Source: Gaoshiqia hydrogeniformans
GTDB taxonomy: Bacteria > Bacteroidota > Bacteroidia > Bacteroidales > Prolixibacteraceae
Length of the DNA stretch: 64,000 bases
Direction: 5' to 3'
NCBI RefSeq assembly: GCF_049347105.1
Contig: NZ_CP186334.1
Location: 5,146,001-5,210,000, forward strand
The translations under genes and the position numbers were made by a program. This document shows positions 1 through 10,115 of this stretch, in pieces. Under the pieces are notes generated by a model. The model did no database searches. It was not told where the DNA came from and saw nothing but the letters and a program-made list of their open reading frames with translations. The number at the start of each line of letters is the position of its first letter. The stretch's first letter is position 1.

Positions 1-1
1 T

Positions 2-310
2 GATATTGAAATAGAAGTTGACAACCAAAAAGAAAAAGCTTTTGGTATAGGAAATGTGTGTGCAATTGAAAAAGGCAAAGGCTATGGAAAAGAACTAATG
101 AAACAGGTAAACCAGTTCATCATTAAAAGTGAAAAAACAGGTTTACTTTTCTGCAAAAACAATCTTACACCTTTTTACCAAAAGTACGGCTGGAAGCTAA
201 TTAACAAAAATCTATTAGTACTATCTCTTGATATTCAAAATATTGAAACAATGGCTTTAATAAAAACAGACAATATTTCATCGTTAAAATATAAAGGAAA
301 CGCATTTTGA
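2..310 (+). CDS. GNAT-family N-acetyltransferase, C-terminal part
   Basis: The reading frame is open from the left edge, so the true start lies outside the window. The visible protein contains KGKGYGKELM, matching the acetyl-CoA pyrophosphate-binding loop (motif A, Q/RxxGxG/A) of GNAT enzymes, followed by FYQKYGWKL, the usual C-terminal strand and helix. GNAT enzymes transfer an acyl group from acyl-CoA to an amine; in a polysaccharide operon the substrate could be an amino sugar nucleotide, but this is inference. The stop codon overlaps the start of the flippase gene, so it is probably the preceding gene of the same operon. Confidence 0.7.
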   Translation, partial: DIEIEVDNQKEKAFGIGNVCAIEKGKGYGKELMKQVNQFIIKSEKTGLLFCKNNLTPFYQKYGWKLINKNLLVLSLDIQNIETMALIKTDNISSLKYKGNAF

Positions 311-1821
311 AAAAGAATATATTTGCAAATTTTGTAGGTCGTTTTTGGAGTATTCTGTCTAATTTTTTATTTATACCATTATACATTAATATCCTTGGTT
401 TCGAAAGCTATTCAGTCATAAGCTTTACTTTAGTTATCGCTGGATTAATGGCCTTTTTAGATTCTGGTATTACAGCAACCTTATCACGCGAATTTGCAAG
501 AAATGATAACTCGAGAGAAAAAAAAATTAAAATTTTTAAAACCCTTGAAACGCTCTATTTTGGCCTAATTATATTTGCAATATTGCTCGTCGTCTTGTTA
601 TCTCATACGATTGCATCAAAGTGGTTAAACCTTAAAACTATTCCACCCGAGCAAGTAGTCCTTTTTCTAAAAATTATAAGTCTCGATATTGGCTTTCAAT
701 TATTGCTACGCTTTTATACCGGAGGTTGGCTTGGATTGGAAAAGCAGGTGAAAGCTAACGCTTTTCTGGTTGGATGGGGAATTCTCAGAAATGGATTAGT
801 CGTTATTGCCATCTTAATTAAACCCTCTCTTCTGGTTTTCTTTACTTGGCAGACTGGTTCAACTATACTATTTGCATTGCTAATTGGTCTAATGCTAAGA
901 AAAGAGCTAACTGGTAAGTTAAAATTCGATTTTAAATTTAAAATTGACAGGTCAGTTTTAAAATCTATTTGGCGTTTTGCAGGAGGTATGTTATTAATCT
1001 CACTGGTTGCAGGATTAAATACCCAAATGGATAAAATGGCAATCACCAAAATGTTACCTGTCGAGTGCCTGGGGTATTATTCATTGGCAGTATCCCTTTC
1101 AATGGGAATAATAGTCTTGGTTAATCCCATTTCAACAGCAGTTCTGCCTCGTTTTACCACTCTTTTTTCGGAAGGAAAAAATAGGGTAGCGTCAAAATTA
1201 TTCTCTGACATTAACATAATAGTGACAATTTTGGTTTTTTCAGTTATGGCTAATATGAATTTTTATGCTCATGATTTAATTTGGATATGGACCAACAAAA
1301 ATGACATTGCATCTGAAGTTGCCCCTTTACTTCCAACAATTGCTTTTGCAATTGCAATGTTAGCTTTACAGATATTGCCGTTTAATATCGCTATAGCAAA
1401 TGGTTACACAAGGCTAAATAATGTTTTAGGAATTTCCAGTTTAATTATAACCTTACCGGGCTATTGGATTGCCACAAGGCAGTTCGGGCCAATAGGCGCT
1501 GCAACGGTTTATTGTGTTGTTCAGACATTTATAACTGTTATCTATACATACGTCATTAGTCGAAAATTTTTAAGTCAATATAAGTGGAGCATGTCATTTC
1601 TAAATCAATTTTTAATGCCATTAATAACTTCATTTGGTATCGCTTTTATATTTTCAATAATTCCTAACATAACAAACGATAACCGGATATTTTCGCTTTT
1701 ATGGATCGGATTAGGAACATTAGTGACTTTTTTAGGTACTTTAGCTTTATTAATCAGGAAAAATCCCATTCAAATAATTTTATCGCTGTTTTCCACAAAA
1801 AATAATCAATTACAAATATGA
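307..1821 (+). CDS. Polysaccharide flippase (Wzx/MATE-like)
   Basis: A 504-residue protein made almost entirely of hydrophobic helices (I estimate 12 to 14), the size and layout of Wzx-type oligosaccharide flippases that move lipid-linked repeat units across the inner membrane. The start MKKNIFANFVGRFW is typical of Bacteroidota flippases. The start codon is TTG and overlaps the stop of the GNAT gene; a TTG start is unusual but no nearby ATG would keep the conserved N-terminus. The stop overlaps the next glycosyltransferase by 4 bases. Base composition is very AT-rich, as in the rest of this operon and unlike the IS and SusC regions, as often seen for laterally acquired surface-polysaccharide genes. 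Confidence 0.85.
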   Translation: MKKNIFANFVGRFWSILSNFLFIPLYINILGFESYSVISFTLVIAGLMAFLDSGITATLSREFARNDNSREKKIKIFKTLETLYFGLIIFAILLVVLLSHTIASKWLNLKTIPPEQVVLFLKIISLDIGFQLLLRFYTGGWLGLEKQVKANAFLVGWGILRNGLVVIAILIKPSLLVFFTWQTGSTILFALLIGLMLRKELTGKLKFDFKFKIDRSVLKSIWRFAGGMLLISLVAGLNTQMDKMAITKMLPVECLGYYSLAVSLSMGIIVLVNPISTAVLPRFTTLFSEGKNRVASKLFSDINIIVTILVFSVMANMNFYAHDLIWIWTNKNDIASEVAPLLPTIAFAIAMLALQILPFNIAIANGYTRLNNVLGISSLIITLPGYWIATRQFGPIGAATVYCVVQTFITVIYTYVISRKFLSQYKWSMSFLNQFLMPLITSFGIAFIFSIIPNITNDNRIFSLLWIGLGTLVTFLGTLALLIRKNPIQIILSLFSTKNNQLQI

Positions 1822-2963
1822 AACCATTGTTAAGTATTGTTATTCCGACAAAGAACAGACAAGAATATTGTAGAAAAACAATAAATCACATCACAAGTAT
1901 ACAGACACAAGATATACAACTAGTAATTCAAGACAATAGCGATGAAGATATACTTCGTGAATTTTGTAACCAAAAGAAAGATTATAGAATAGATTATTTC
2001 TATTCGGCCCAAAGAATGAATATCTCGGAAAATTTTGAGTTAGCTGTAAAAAATATTATAGGTGAGTATTTTATTTTTTTGGGGGATGATGATTCTATTC
2101 ATCCCAACATTATAGAGATAGTAAAGTTTTTTAAATCTAAAGGAGCAGAATCAATAGTTCCCCGATTTCCGATGTATTATGTGTATCCAAATCCAGAACG
2201 AGGGGAGAATGGTAATCTAAATTATCTGAAACCATCATCTAAATATTCAATAGTAAAAACTCAAAAAGAACTAACCAATTTGGTAAAAAAAGGATTATTA
2301 GACTATAATCATACATCATTACCTAGACCATATCATGGAATCATAAAAACATCAGTACTTAAAAAGATAAAGGACAAGAATATGAAATTATTTAATGGTG
2401 TAAGTCCAGACATTTATTCATGTATAATTTTATCAAACTTTATAACAGAATCTTATCATGTTGATTTTCCATTTAGCATAGCTGGTGCATGCCCTCAAAG
2501 TGGAAGTTCAATGGGTACTAATAAAACACATTGTGGAAGATTGGAAGATGCAATGCATTTTAAAGGAAGAGAAATTATATGGACAGAAAGACTCCCCAGA
2601 TATTATAGTGTAGAAACAATTTGGGCTTTTGCAGGGATACAGGCCTTGATCGACACTAAATCATATGATAGATTAAAATTGTTTAATGTTAATCGAATGG
2701 TAGCCAGATCACTACTAATGAATACCTCCATTTTTAATATTATACTGACAGAATACAAAGTTTTTTCTAAGAATAATATTACGATGAAAATCAATTTAAT
2801 GGTATTTTTTATGGTAGACTTCTTATCTATATTTTATACTAAAGCACTCCGAAAATGGGAAATCTATATCTTGAAAAGACGAAAAATATATACTGGTGTA
2901 GAATCTTTTGCTGATGCTATAAATTTATTCAATGCAAATTCTCATACTTTTAATTACAATTAG
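1818..2963 (+). CDS. Glycosyltransferase family 2 (GT-A fold)
   Basis: A 381-residue protein opening with LLSIVIPTKNRQEYC, the nucleotide-sugar binding strand of GT2 enzymes, followed by the metal-binding acidic cluster FLGDDDS near residues 88-93. It should transfer a sugar from a nucleotide sugar to a lipid-linked acceptor on the cytoplasmic face of the membrane. The stretch around residues 150-250 is less conserved in the family and probably binds the acceptor. The gene overlaps the flippase by 4 bases and precedes a second glycosyltransferase by 8 bases, so it is translated from one operon. Donor and acceptor cannot be told from sequence. Confidence 0.85.
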   Translation: MKPLLSIVIPTKNRQEYCRKTINHITSIQTQDIQLVIQDNSDEDILREFCNQKKDYRIDYFYSAQRMNISENFELAVKNIIGEYFIFLGDDDSIHPNIIEIVKFFKSKGAESIVPRFPMYYVYPNPERGENGNLNYLKPSSKYSIVKTQKELTNLVKKGLLDYNHTSLPRPYHGIIKTSVLKKIKDKNMKLFNGVSPDIYSCIILSNFITESYHVDFPFSIAGACPQSGSSMGTNKTHCGRLEDAMHFKGREIIWTERLPRYYSVETIWAFAGIQALIDTKSYDRLKLFNVNRMVARSLLMNTSIFNIILTEYKVFSKNNITMKINLMVFFMVDFLSIFYTKALRKWEIYILKRRKIYTGVESFADAINLFNANSHTFNYN

Positions 2964-2971
2964 ATTAATCC

Positions 2972-4120
2972 GTGAAAAAGAGAAAAATAGCAATTATAAC
3001 ATATGAATATCCGCCTGTTATCGGAGGTGCAGGGATTTATGCTAAAAGTCTATTTGATGGGCTTAAAAACCAAGGATATGATGTATCTCTATGCTTATTG
3101 GCTCCAAATAACAAACTCAATCGACAGTTTAAGAAAATATGGGAAGTAATCTACCTTATTCGTTCTCTTTTCATAATATGGAATGTCTTTAGGAAGGACT
3201 TTGATACGATTATTATAAATGATGGGAGAACAAAAAAGATATATACTCTTATTTACTCATTCATAAGCAAATCAAAAACAAATAAAGGTGTAGTTGTTAT
3301 GCATGGAGGAGAAATTAATACATATTTTCATCAAACCTCCTTGCTAATGAAAATATTTCGAATACCAGTACGAATCAAAAATTTACTTCCTAATCAGAAA
3401 TTAATCATTGTTGTCAGTGAGTCTGAATATTCACAATGGATCTCATTTATGCCCGAACTAAAGAAGAACCTAAAAATAATTCCTCATGCAGTATCGGCAA
3501 ACATTTTTTATCCGAAATCCGAGAATGAAAAACAAATAATCAGAAGAAATCTAAATCTTTCAGATAATGATTTTATTATCTTTTCTGCATCGAGATTAGT
3601 CCCCCAAAAAGGACAAGACACGATAATTGATGCTATAAATTTTATCAAAAATCAGGCAGATAATATCAAATTAATAATAGGAGGACATGGCCCTTACAAA
3701 CATCATCTCAAAACTGTATCTAAAAATTACAATATAATAGATAAGGTAATATTCTTAGGTTCAGTTCAGAGAGAAGATCTGATAGACTATTACAATATCG
3801 CTGATTTATTTATATTGCCAAGTCGTTACATTGAATCTTTCGGATTAGTTTATATTGAGTCCTTTGCATGTAAAACCCCTGTTATTTCATCTAACCTTGG
3901 AGGTGTTAATAATATAGTTCGCGATGGAATCAATGGATATAAAACTGCCCCAAACGATTTTAAAAAAATTGGTGATCTTATTCTACATCTTCGTAATGAT
4001 AGACAGATATTAAAAATATTGAGTGAAAATGCCTATCAAGATTTCAAAACATTATTTGATGAGAAAAATATGCTCAATAAATTAATCTATGAAACAGATT
4101 CAACAACTGGGACTGATTAG
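2972..4120 (+). CDS. Glycosyltransferase family 4 (GT-B fold)
   Basis: A 382-residue retaining glycosyltransferase. The N-terminal domain begins with an EYPPVIGGAG-like glycine loop (residues 12-21). The C-terminal domain has SRLVPQKGQDTIIDA and the EX7E donor-binding motif ESFGLVYIE near residue 290, both diagnostic of GT4. It should extend the lipid-linked repeat unit. The start is GTG, chosen because MKKRKIAIITYEYPP is the expected first strand. The 3' end overlaps the next gene by 32 bases, which suggests coupled translation. Confidence 0.85.
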   Translation: MKKRKIAIITYEYPPVIGGAGIYAKSLFDGLKNQGYDVSLCLLAPNNKLNRQFKKIWEVIYLIRSLFIIWNVFRKDFDTIIINDGRTKKIYTLIYSFISKSKTNKGVVVMHGGEINTYFHQTSLLMKIFRIPVRIKNLLPNQKLIIVVSESEYSQWISFMPELKKNLKIIPHAVSANIFYPKSENEKQIIRRNLNLSDNDFIIFSASRLVPQKGQDTIIDAINFIKNQADNIKLIIGGHGPYKHHLKTVSKNYNIIDKVIFLGSVQREDLIDYYNIADLFILPSRYIESFGLVYIESFACKTPVISSNLGGVNNIVRDGINGYKTAPNDFKKIGDLILHLRNDRQILKILSENAYQDFKTLFDEKNMLNKLIYETDSTTGTD

Positions 4121-5417
4121 TAGTATTTTTTTGATTCTATTCTTTGCGATCATTGGATTTGAAAAAGAATTAATCTCACCATTGATATTATTATTATTTA
4201 TTGTGGTATTGATTCTGTCTGTACCAATAAATAAGCCGAGCAAAAAAATCATTATATCATTTTTCTTATTTTACTCAGGCTGGGGGTTATTAATTGCTTT
4301 GTCAATTATCTCAGACCCATTAAAAGATTATTATAATGCTCTGGACTCAACGACTTTTTACAAAATAACAGAAACATTTAACAACGTAAAGACTTTTGAA
4401 AGCTTCATTATACAGTTTAAAAAGATTTCATTAATTTATCAAGATACTTTGGGATGGAACTTATTATTAGCAATTAATGCATCTATTGCAAACATAATTG
4501 ACAAAAACAATATCTATATTCATATTATATTAAATTCATTTATAGGAGGTCTTTGTGTTCAACAATTATATGTTTTGATTAAAAATAATCTTGAAATTGA
4601 GAAGGCAAAAAAATGGACCTATTTGTTAGGTATTTTCTCATTTATACCGATTTTTACTCCCACGTTATTGCGAGATGTGTTAATTTTATTTATGTTTCTT
4701 TTAGCTTACAATACCGTTTTGCCCAAACAACATCTATGGATAGTTAAAATCTTAATTATTGCTCTGATTACTAGCTTTATTAGGCCAGAATCAGGAATAG
4801 TAGTTTTAGGTTTCTTAATTTTATTATTACGTCAAGTCAAGCTGTCAACCATCTTTATTTCACTTATTGCTATTATCTTTCTACTCCCTTTAATTTTAAA
4901 TTATTTTGAGAAGATCAAAGCGACATATGAAACGTATATTATTTACTCCGAAGAGCTTAATGACTCATCTGGATTAGGGCAGGTGCTATTTTCTTTACCA
5001 ATTGGATTTAGAGAACTATTCGTCAGTGTTTATAGTCAAATCCAACCGTTCCCTAGCATAAACGCAGTTAATGAAGGCTTTAATGCAAATGGACATTCAG
5101 TATTTCGTATCTATGAGATATTTGCTGGCATATTTCATTTAGCCTTGTGGTCGTTTATTATTTATTCTATTTCTGTTCGAAGAATTAGAAAATCAATTCC
5201 ATTTGAATATTATTTGCTTCTAATCTTAACATTGACTTTTCTCGCAGGAAGTATTTATACCTTCTCTCACAGACGCGCGATGAGTCTTTATCCCAGCATA
5301 TATATTTGTGCAATATGGTGTTATTATAAATTGACACCCAATGAAAGAAAATATTTATTTTCCCTTACAATTATCACAATGATAAGCCTAAATCTTGCAT
5401 ATTATCTCATTAAATGA
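4089..5417 (+). CDS. Polysaccharide polymerase-like membrane protein (Wzy-type)
   Basis: A 442-residue integral membrane protein with roughly ten or more hydrophobic segments and one large loop (about residues 285-345) that looks periplasmic. Wzy polymerases, which join repeat units after flipping, have this layout but little sequence conservation. Its place between glycosyltransferases and downstream of a Wzx-like flippase is the main support. The N-terminus overlaps the preceding gene by 32 bases; the start is ATG. An O-antigen ligase or an unrelated transporter cannot be excluded. Confidence 0.6.
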   Translation: MKQIQQLGLISSIFLILFFAIIGFEKELISPLILLLFIVVLILSVPINKPSKKIIISFFLFYSGWGLLIALSIISDPLKDYYNALDSTTFYKITETFNNVKTFESFIIQFKKISLIYQDTLGWNLLLAINASIANIIDKNNIYIHIILNSFIGGLCVQQLYVLIKNNLEIEKAKKWTYLLGIFSFIPIFTPTLLRDVLILFMFLLAYNTVLPKQHLWIVKILIIALITSFIRPESGIVVLGFLILLLRQVKLSTIFISLIAIIFLLPLILNYFEKIKATYETYIIYSEELNDSSGLGQVLFSLPIGFRELFVSVYSQIQPFPSINAVNEGFNANGHSVFRIYEIFAGIFHLALWSFIIYSISVRRIRKSIPFEYYLLLILTLTFLAGSIYTFSHRRAMSLYPSIYICAIWCYYKLTPNERKYLFSLTIITMISLNLAYYLIK

Positions 5418-6418
5418 AAATGAACAAAATACTAATAATTGGCAAAACCCCTCCACCAATTGGTGGAGTGACAATACATGTTCAACGGTTAATTGACACA
5501 TTGAAGAAAAGTCGGATCAAGTTTCAATTTGAACAACTTTCAAAAAAAAACATACTCTCCCTAATGTATTTAACTTTAACAAAGAGACAAATAATACATC
5601 TTCATGCAAGCTCTCCTTTTATTCGATTTGTCTTTACTTTTCTCGGATTTATTAGTAGGTCTGAAATGATAATAACATTTCATGGTAACCTTGGGAGATT
5701 CAACTTCTTGGGAAACTGGTTTGATAAGTCATCAATCAAATTGTCCTCAATCCCTATCGTTCTTAATGCTGAAAGTCTATGTTTAGCTCAATCTCTAAAT
5801 TCGCAGGCTATTTTAATACCTGCATTTATTCCTCCAGTGAAAGAAGAAATATTGCCAGAACACATTATCACTGAGTTGAGAAAATTAGAAGAAAAATACT
5901 CTCTAATCTTTTGTACTCACGCTTTCAATCTCACTTATGATAAAAATAAAAATGAAATCTACTGTGGTTCACTTTTGGCAAAAATATTCTCCAAAAAGGA
6001 AAATCAGAAGTATTCATTAGTATTTTCAGATCCTTCTGGTAGCTACAAACATTTTTTTGAAATGCAACAAATCAAGCTAACAAAAAACATTAACCTGATT
6101 TCGGAACCTCACTCATTTTTTGAAATTCTAAAATTCACAGATTGTTTTATAAGGGCCACAACAACTGATGGAGACCCATTATCGATTAAAGAAGCATTAT
6201 ACCTCAATAAACAGGTTATAGCTTCTGATGTAATCAAAAGGCCATCGAAATGCTTAATATTTAATCTGAGAGATACAGATAGTCTACAAAAACTTATAGA
6301 TCAAATAAATAAACATTCGATTTTCAAATCAAATGATCCGATAGTTAATGGTGCAAACGAAATAATAAAACTTTATCGTAATTTATTTGAAAATGAACCA
6401 ACTCATCCAAGACCATAA
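5414..6418 (+). CDS. Glycosyltransferase, GT-B fold
   Basis: A 334-residue protein starting MNKILIIGKTPPPIGGVTIH, a GT4-type first strand and glycine loop. A later segment, DGDPLSIKEALYLNKQVIAS, resembles the donor-site helix with its conserved glutamate. It overlaps the polymerase-like gene by 4 bases and is the last gene of this operon before the IS21 insertion 37 bases downstream of its stop. The C-terminus looks natural, so the IS probably landed in the intergenic space. Sugar specificity is unknown. Confidence 0.75.
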   Translation: MKMNKILIIGKTPPPIGGVTIHVQRLIDTLKKSRIKFQFEQLSKKNILSLMYLTLTKRQIIHLHASSPFIRFVFTFLGFISRSEMIITFHGNLGRFNFLGNWFDKSSIKLSSIPIVLNAESLCLAQSLNSQAILIPAFIPPVKEEILPEHIITELRKLEEKYSLIFCTHAFNLTYDKNKNEIYCGSLLAKIFSKKENQKYSLVFSDPSGSYKHFFEMQQIKLTKNINLISEPHSFFEILKFTDCFIRATTTDGDPLSIKEALYLNKQVIASDVIKRPSKCLIFNLRDTDSLQKLIDQINKHSIFKSNDPIVNGANEIIKLYRNLFENEPTHPRP

Positions 6419-6542
6419 AAAAGCAGACAGAATAGTTCGGGTTCCGGGTACAAGTGGCTATTCCGGAAGCTACCACCCAGTAATCCGGCGTATACCACCC
6501 AGGTTGAGTAACTAAATCGAAGAACTTATTTGACTGACAATA

Positions 6543-7145
6543 TTACCGTTTTTTTCTTAAACTCTCACCTTTTAGTTCAAACCGGTGTGCCGTATAGACG
6601 ATCCTGTCCAGAAAGCTGTCGGCCACGGTGGGTTCGGAAAAGACATCAAACCAACTGGCCACCGGCAACTGGCTGGCAATAATGGTTGACTTTCGGGCAT
6701 GGCGGTCCTCGATGATTTCCATCAGATCCAGTTGCTGTTGTCCTTCCAGTGGCGATAATCCAAAATCGTCCAGGACAAGCAGCTCTGTTTTGGCCAGTTT
6801 GTCAAAAACCCGGGTTATAGTGCCTTCCAGTCGGGCAATCTTTAGTTTCATCATCAGCTTTTGCATATTAAAATACGCTACGCTATAGCCCAGTTCGCAC
6901 GCTTTCAGTCCCAGGGCCGAGGCCAGTGAACTTTTGCCGACCCCGGTTAGTCCGACAATGATCACGGCCTCCCCGTTCTTGATGTAATCGCCCATGCCCA
7001 GCCTTGTCAACAGGGATTTGTCGATTCCCCTTGCCGGGTTGGTGTCGATTTGATCCAGGCTTATCCGGTAACGAAAGCGGGCATTCTTTTCCAGCCGGCT
7101 GAACCGGTTCATTTTACGCTGGTCCTGTTCTGCCTGGAGCAGCAG
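6543..7145 (-). pseudogene. istB: Outer istB, 3' part (cut by the inner IS21)
   Basis: This segment encodes residues of IstB from LLQAEQDQRKMNRF to the C-terminus and is identical at protein level to the inner IstB over that range, including the Walker A GLTGVGKS and Walker B LLVLDDFG. The first 40 residues are missing because the inner IS21 is inserted at 7146. An apparent longer reading frame running into the inner IS end up to 7229 is a chance fusion. The missing 5' part is at 9951-10073. Without its N-terminal part this IstB is probably inactive, but the intact inner copy could supply the function. Confidence 0.92.
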
Positions 7146-7505
7146 TGGATAATCCGGAGCACAACCACCCAGTAATTTAGAAAGAATCCAGAGGAAATGA
7201 ACGTTTTTCAAAAGGAAAAAACATGACATTCCGGCGGATATGCACCCAAAAACGGGGTTGTTTGGGGCATTTTAGGTTGTAAAATGTGATTTTGAAGGAA
7301 TCACGCTGCCCCGGCCAGACCGGTTCCGGAGCATAACCACCCAGTGGGTGCAAGTTATCCGAAAACGGGAGAAAACGGCACGGATTCCGGAGCATGACCA
7401 CCCAAAAATGGGCCGCTAATCCAATGGCAGACAGGTGGATATTTTTTCGTGGCATCCCGTTGGCGGGTTCTGACAGAATCCGGAGCATATGCACCCACTA
7501 ACCTG
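7146..7505 (+). repeat. IS21 left end with five iterated terminal repeats
   Basis: The left end holds five copies of a motif of the form TCCGGAGCATANNCACCCA, starting near 7154, 7233, 7325, 7388 and 7473, with a variable two-base centre. The right end (about 9905-9950) holds two inverted copies. Iterated terminal sites of this kind are known in IS21 elements, where they bind the transposase. The same array appears inverted at the end of the outer copy (about 11710-12070). The istA promoter should lie between the last repeat and 7568, but I cannot pick it with confidence. Confidence 0.8.
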
Positions 7506-7567
7506 GTTTCCCTGAGTAACTTTTCGAGTACTTTGTGTGCTTATAAAACCAATCAAGCACACGGATT

Positions 7568-9100
7568 ATGGCAAGAAAAGTAATACTTATGAGTCAGTTA
7601 AAACAAATTTTGAGGCTTCATCAGAGCGGGCTGTCCAACCGTCAGATCGGAAAAGAACTCGGCATTTACAAAGGGACGGTCAACAACTACATGCAAAAAA
7701 TAGCATCCGGGAAACTGGATATCGGAGAGCTTCTTACCCTGGATGATCCGGTGCTGGAAGGCCGTTTTCATGCCGGAAACCCGGCCTACCTGGAAGATCG
7801 CTTTAATGAGCTGAAACAAATGCTCCCTTATCTTGAAGGAGAACTCAAACGCAGGCACGTGACCATCAAACTGCTTTGGCAGGAATACCGTGAAAAGCAC
7901 CTGCAGGGGTACAGCTACTCCCAGTTCTGCTTTCATTTAAACCAGTTGCGTGTAGCCCGTAAATCTTCCGCGGTGCTGACCCACCAGCCCGGGCAGCAAC
8001 TTTTTGTCGACTTTGCAGGGGATACGCTCTCTTACGTTGATCGTGAGACCGGGGAAGCGATAAAAGCGTATGTTTTCGTGGCTACCCTGCCTTACTCGGA
8101 TTACAGCTTTGCCATGGCTGTTTCCCATCAGAACACGGAAAATTTTCTTTATGCACTTGGCTGCTGTTTGCAGGCACTCGGTGGTGTCCCCAAAATTGTG
8201 GTTTGTGATAACCTCAAGGCTGCCGTGATCAAAACCGACCGGTATGAACCGGACATTAACCGGGTGATGGACGATTTTGCCAACCACTATGGTTTTGCCG
8301 TGCTGGCTGCGCGTGTGCGGACCCCAAAAGACAAGGCTCTGGTGGAGAACCAGGTTAAGCTGGTTTACCAGCGGGTGTATGCCCGGTTGCGTAACCATGT
8401 CTTTTTTTCCCTGGCCGACCTGAACAGGGCGATCAGCGAAAAGATCCTGCAACATAACCAGACCCGGATGCAACAACGGGAGTACAGCCGCGAAGAACAC
8501 TTTCTGGCCGATGAAAAAGGACTGTTAAAAGCCTTGCCCCTGTCAGGTTTTGATATCCGTTATTATGCGAGCCTGAGGGTGCAGCAAAACAGTTGTATTT
8601 ACCTGGCACGGGACAAACACTATTATTCGGTTCCTTACGCCTGCACCGGGGAACAGGCCAGTGTGGTTTATACCCGTACCCTGGTGCGGATCTATTGCAA
8701 ATCAGAGCTGGTTGCCACTCACCGGCGCACCATCGGTTTCGGATATACGCTCGTGCGGGAGCACATGCCATCGGCCCATCAGCATTACATGGACCGCAGC
8801 CCCGGGTACTACATGGACCTGGCCCGCAAACGGTCAGATGGCCTGCTCTGCCTGATGAAGATGATGTTTGCAAAGGAAGAAACGCCCGAGGTTTTATACA
8901 AACGCTGTGAGGGGTTGTTGAGCCTTCAACGCAAAACCGATCCCTTCTGTTTTGAAGAAGCCTGCCGGGTGGCCGTTGCCAACGGCATACCAAGTTATCA
9001 GTTTGTTCGCAGGCGAATCGAAAACAGGATGACATCGGATAAGCCTTCAACCATAAAGAAACTCCCCAAACACGGAAACATCCGGGGAGACTATCAATAA
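7568..9100 (+). CDS. istA: IstA transposase (inner IS21)
   Basis: A 510-residue transposase. Residues 8-45 form a helix-turn-helix (LKQILRLHQSGLSNRQIGKE). The rve integrase core follows with the DDE triad: D148 in LFVDFAGD, D214 in VVCDNLKAAV and E260 in DKALVENQVK. The C-terminal half is the usual IS21 extension. It cuts and joins the element ends with the help of IstB, 42 bases downstream. Length and motifs are normal, so the protein is probably active. Confidence 0.95.
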   Translation: MARKVILMSQLKQILRLHQSGLSNRQIGKELGIYKGTVNNYMQKIASGKLDIGELLTLDDPVLEGRFHAGNPAYLEDRFNELKQMLPYLEGELKRRHVTIKLLWQEYREKHLQGYSYSQFCFHLNQLRVARKSSAVLTHQPGQQLFVDFAGDTLSYVDRETGEAIKAYVFVATLPYSDYSFAMAVSHQNTENFLYALGCCLQALGGVPKIVVCDNLKAAVIKTDRYEPDINRVMDDFANHYGFAVLAARVRTPKDKALVENQVKLVYQRVYARLRNHVFFSLADLNRAISEKILQHNQTRMQQREYSREEHFLADEKGLLKALPLSGFDIRYYASLRVQQNSCIYLARDKHYYSVPYACTGEQASVVYTRTLVRIYCKSELVATHRRTIGFGYTLVREHMPSAHQHYMDRSPGYYMDLARKRSDGLLCLMKMMFAKEETPEVLYKRCEGLLSLQRKTDPFCFEEACRVAVANGIPSYQFVRRRIENRMTSDKPSTIKKLPKHGNIRGDYQ

Positions 9101-9142
9101 TCAAGGAAAATAATCAGAGTACAAACCAAAAATGAAAAGAAG

Positions 9143-9862
9143 ATGGATCAAATGATCACCCAACTCAGCGGGCTTCGGTTGTCAGGGATGGCCGCCTGCT
9201 GGAAAACATTAATTGAGACAAGAAAAACTACAGAACTTTCCCTGGAAGACGGGCTGGCCCTGCTGCTCCAGGCAGAACAGGACCAGCGTAAAATGAACCG
9301 GTTCAGCCGGCTGGAAAAGAATGCCCGCTTTCGTTACCGGATAAGCCTGGATCAAATCGACACCAACCCGGCAAGGGGAATCGACAAATCCCTGTTGACA
9401 AGGCTGGGCATGGGCGATTACATCAAGAACGGGGAGGCCGTGATCATTGTCGGACTAACCGGGGTCGGCAAAAGTTCACTGGCCTCGGCCCTGGGACTGA
9501 AAGCGTGCGAACTGGGCTATAGCGTAGCGTATTTTAATATGCAAAAGCTGATGATGAAACTAAAGATTGCCCGACTGGAAGGCACTATAACCCGGGTTTT
9601 TGACAAACTGGCCAAAACAGAGCTGCTTGTCCTGGACGATTTTGGATTATCGCCACTGGAAGGACAACAGCAACTGGATCTGATGGAAATCATCGAGGAC
9701 CGCCATGCCCGAAAGTCAACCATTATTGCCAGCCAGTTGCCGGTGGCCAGTTGGTTTGATGTCTTTTCCGAACCCACCGTGGCCGACAGCTTTCTGGACA
9801 GGATCGTCTATACGGCACACCGGTTTGAACTAAAAGGTGAGAGTTTAAGAAAAAAACGGTAA
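9143..9862 (+). CDS. istB: IstB ATPase (inner IS21)
   Basis: A 239-residue AAA+ protein of the IstB/DnaC type, with Walker A GLTGVGKS (104-111), Walker B LLVLDDFG (161-168) and a sensor region ending at QLPVASWFD. IstB assembles on target DNA and stimulates IstA. The start ATG follows istA by 42 bases. The full N-terminal domain (MDQMITQLSGLRLSGMAACW) is present here, unlike in the split outer copy. Confidence 0.95.
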   Translation: MDQMITQLSGLRLSGMAACWKTLIETRKTTELSLEDGLALLLQAEQDQRKMNRFSRLEKNARFRYRISLDQIDTNPARGIDKSLLTRLGMGDYIKNGEAVIIVGLTGVGKSSLASALGLKACELGYSVAYFNMQKLMMKLKIARLEGTITRVFDKLAKTELLVLDDFGLSPLEGQQQLDLMEIIEDRHARKSTIIASQLPVASWFDVFSEPTVADSFLDRIVYTAHRFELKGESLRKKR

Positions 9863-9950
9863 TATTGTCAGTCAAATAAGTTCTTCGATTTAGTTACTCA
9901 ACCTGGGTGGTATACGCCGGATTACTGGGTGGTAGCTTCCGGAATAGCCA

Positions 9951-10073
9951 CAGCAGGGCCAGCCCGTCTTCCAGGGAAAGTTCTGTAGTTTTTCTTGTCT
10001 CAATTAATGTTTTCCAGCAGGCGGCCATCCCTGACAACCGAAGCCCGCTGAGTTGGGTGATCATTTGATCCAT
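9951..10073 (-). pseudogene. istB: Outer istB, 5' part
   Basis: This minus-strand piece encodes the first 40 or so residues of IstB (MDQMITQLSGLRLSG up to DGLAL). It ends where the inner IS21 inserted, with the duplicated CAGCAG at 9951-9956. It lies 42 bases downstream of the outer istA stop, the same spacing as in the intact copy. It is the missing start of the fragment at 6543-7145. Confidence 0.92.
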
Positions 10074-10115
10074 CTTCTTTTCATTTTTGGTTTGTACTCT
10101 GATTATTTTCCTTGA

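Larger units (their letters stand above)
7146..9950 (+). mobile_element. Inner IS21-family element (intact, 2805 bp)
   Basis: A complete plus-strand IS21 element nested in the istB gene of the outer copy. Ends are TGGATAATCCGGAGC at 7146 and the complement of TGGCTATTCCGGAAGC ending at 9950. The target duplication is CAGCAG at 7140-7145 and 9951-9956. It carries istA (7568-9100) and istB (9143-9862), the two-gene layout of IS21, where IstA is the DDE transposase and IstB the AAA+ helper. The two copies differ at only a few residues of IstA (for example L or P after KEKH), so the nesting event is recent. It should still be functional. Confidence 0.95.
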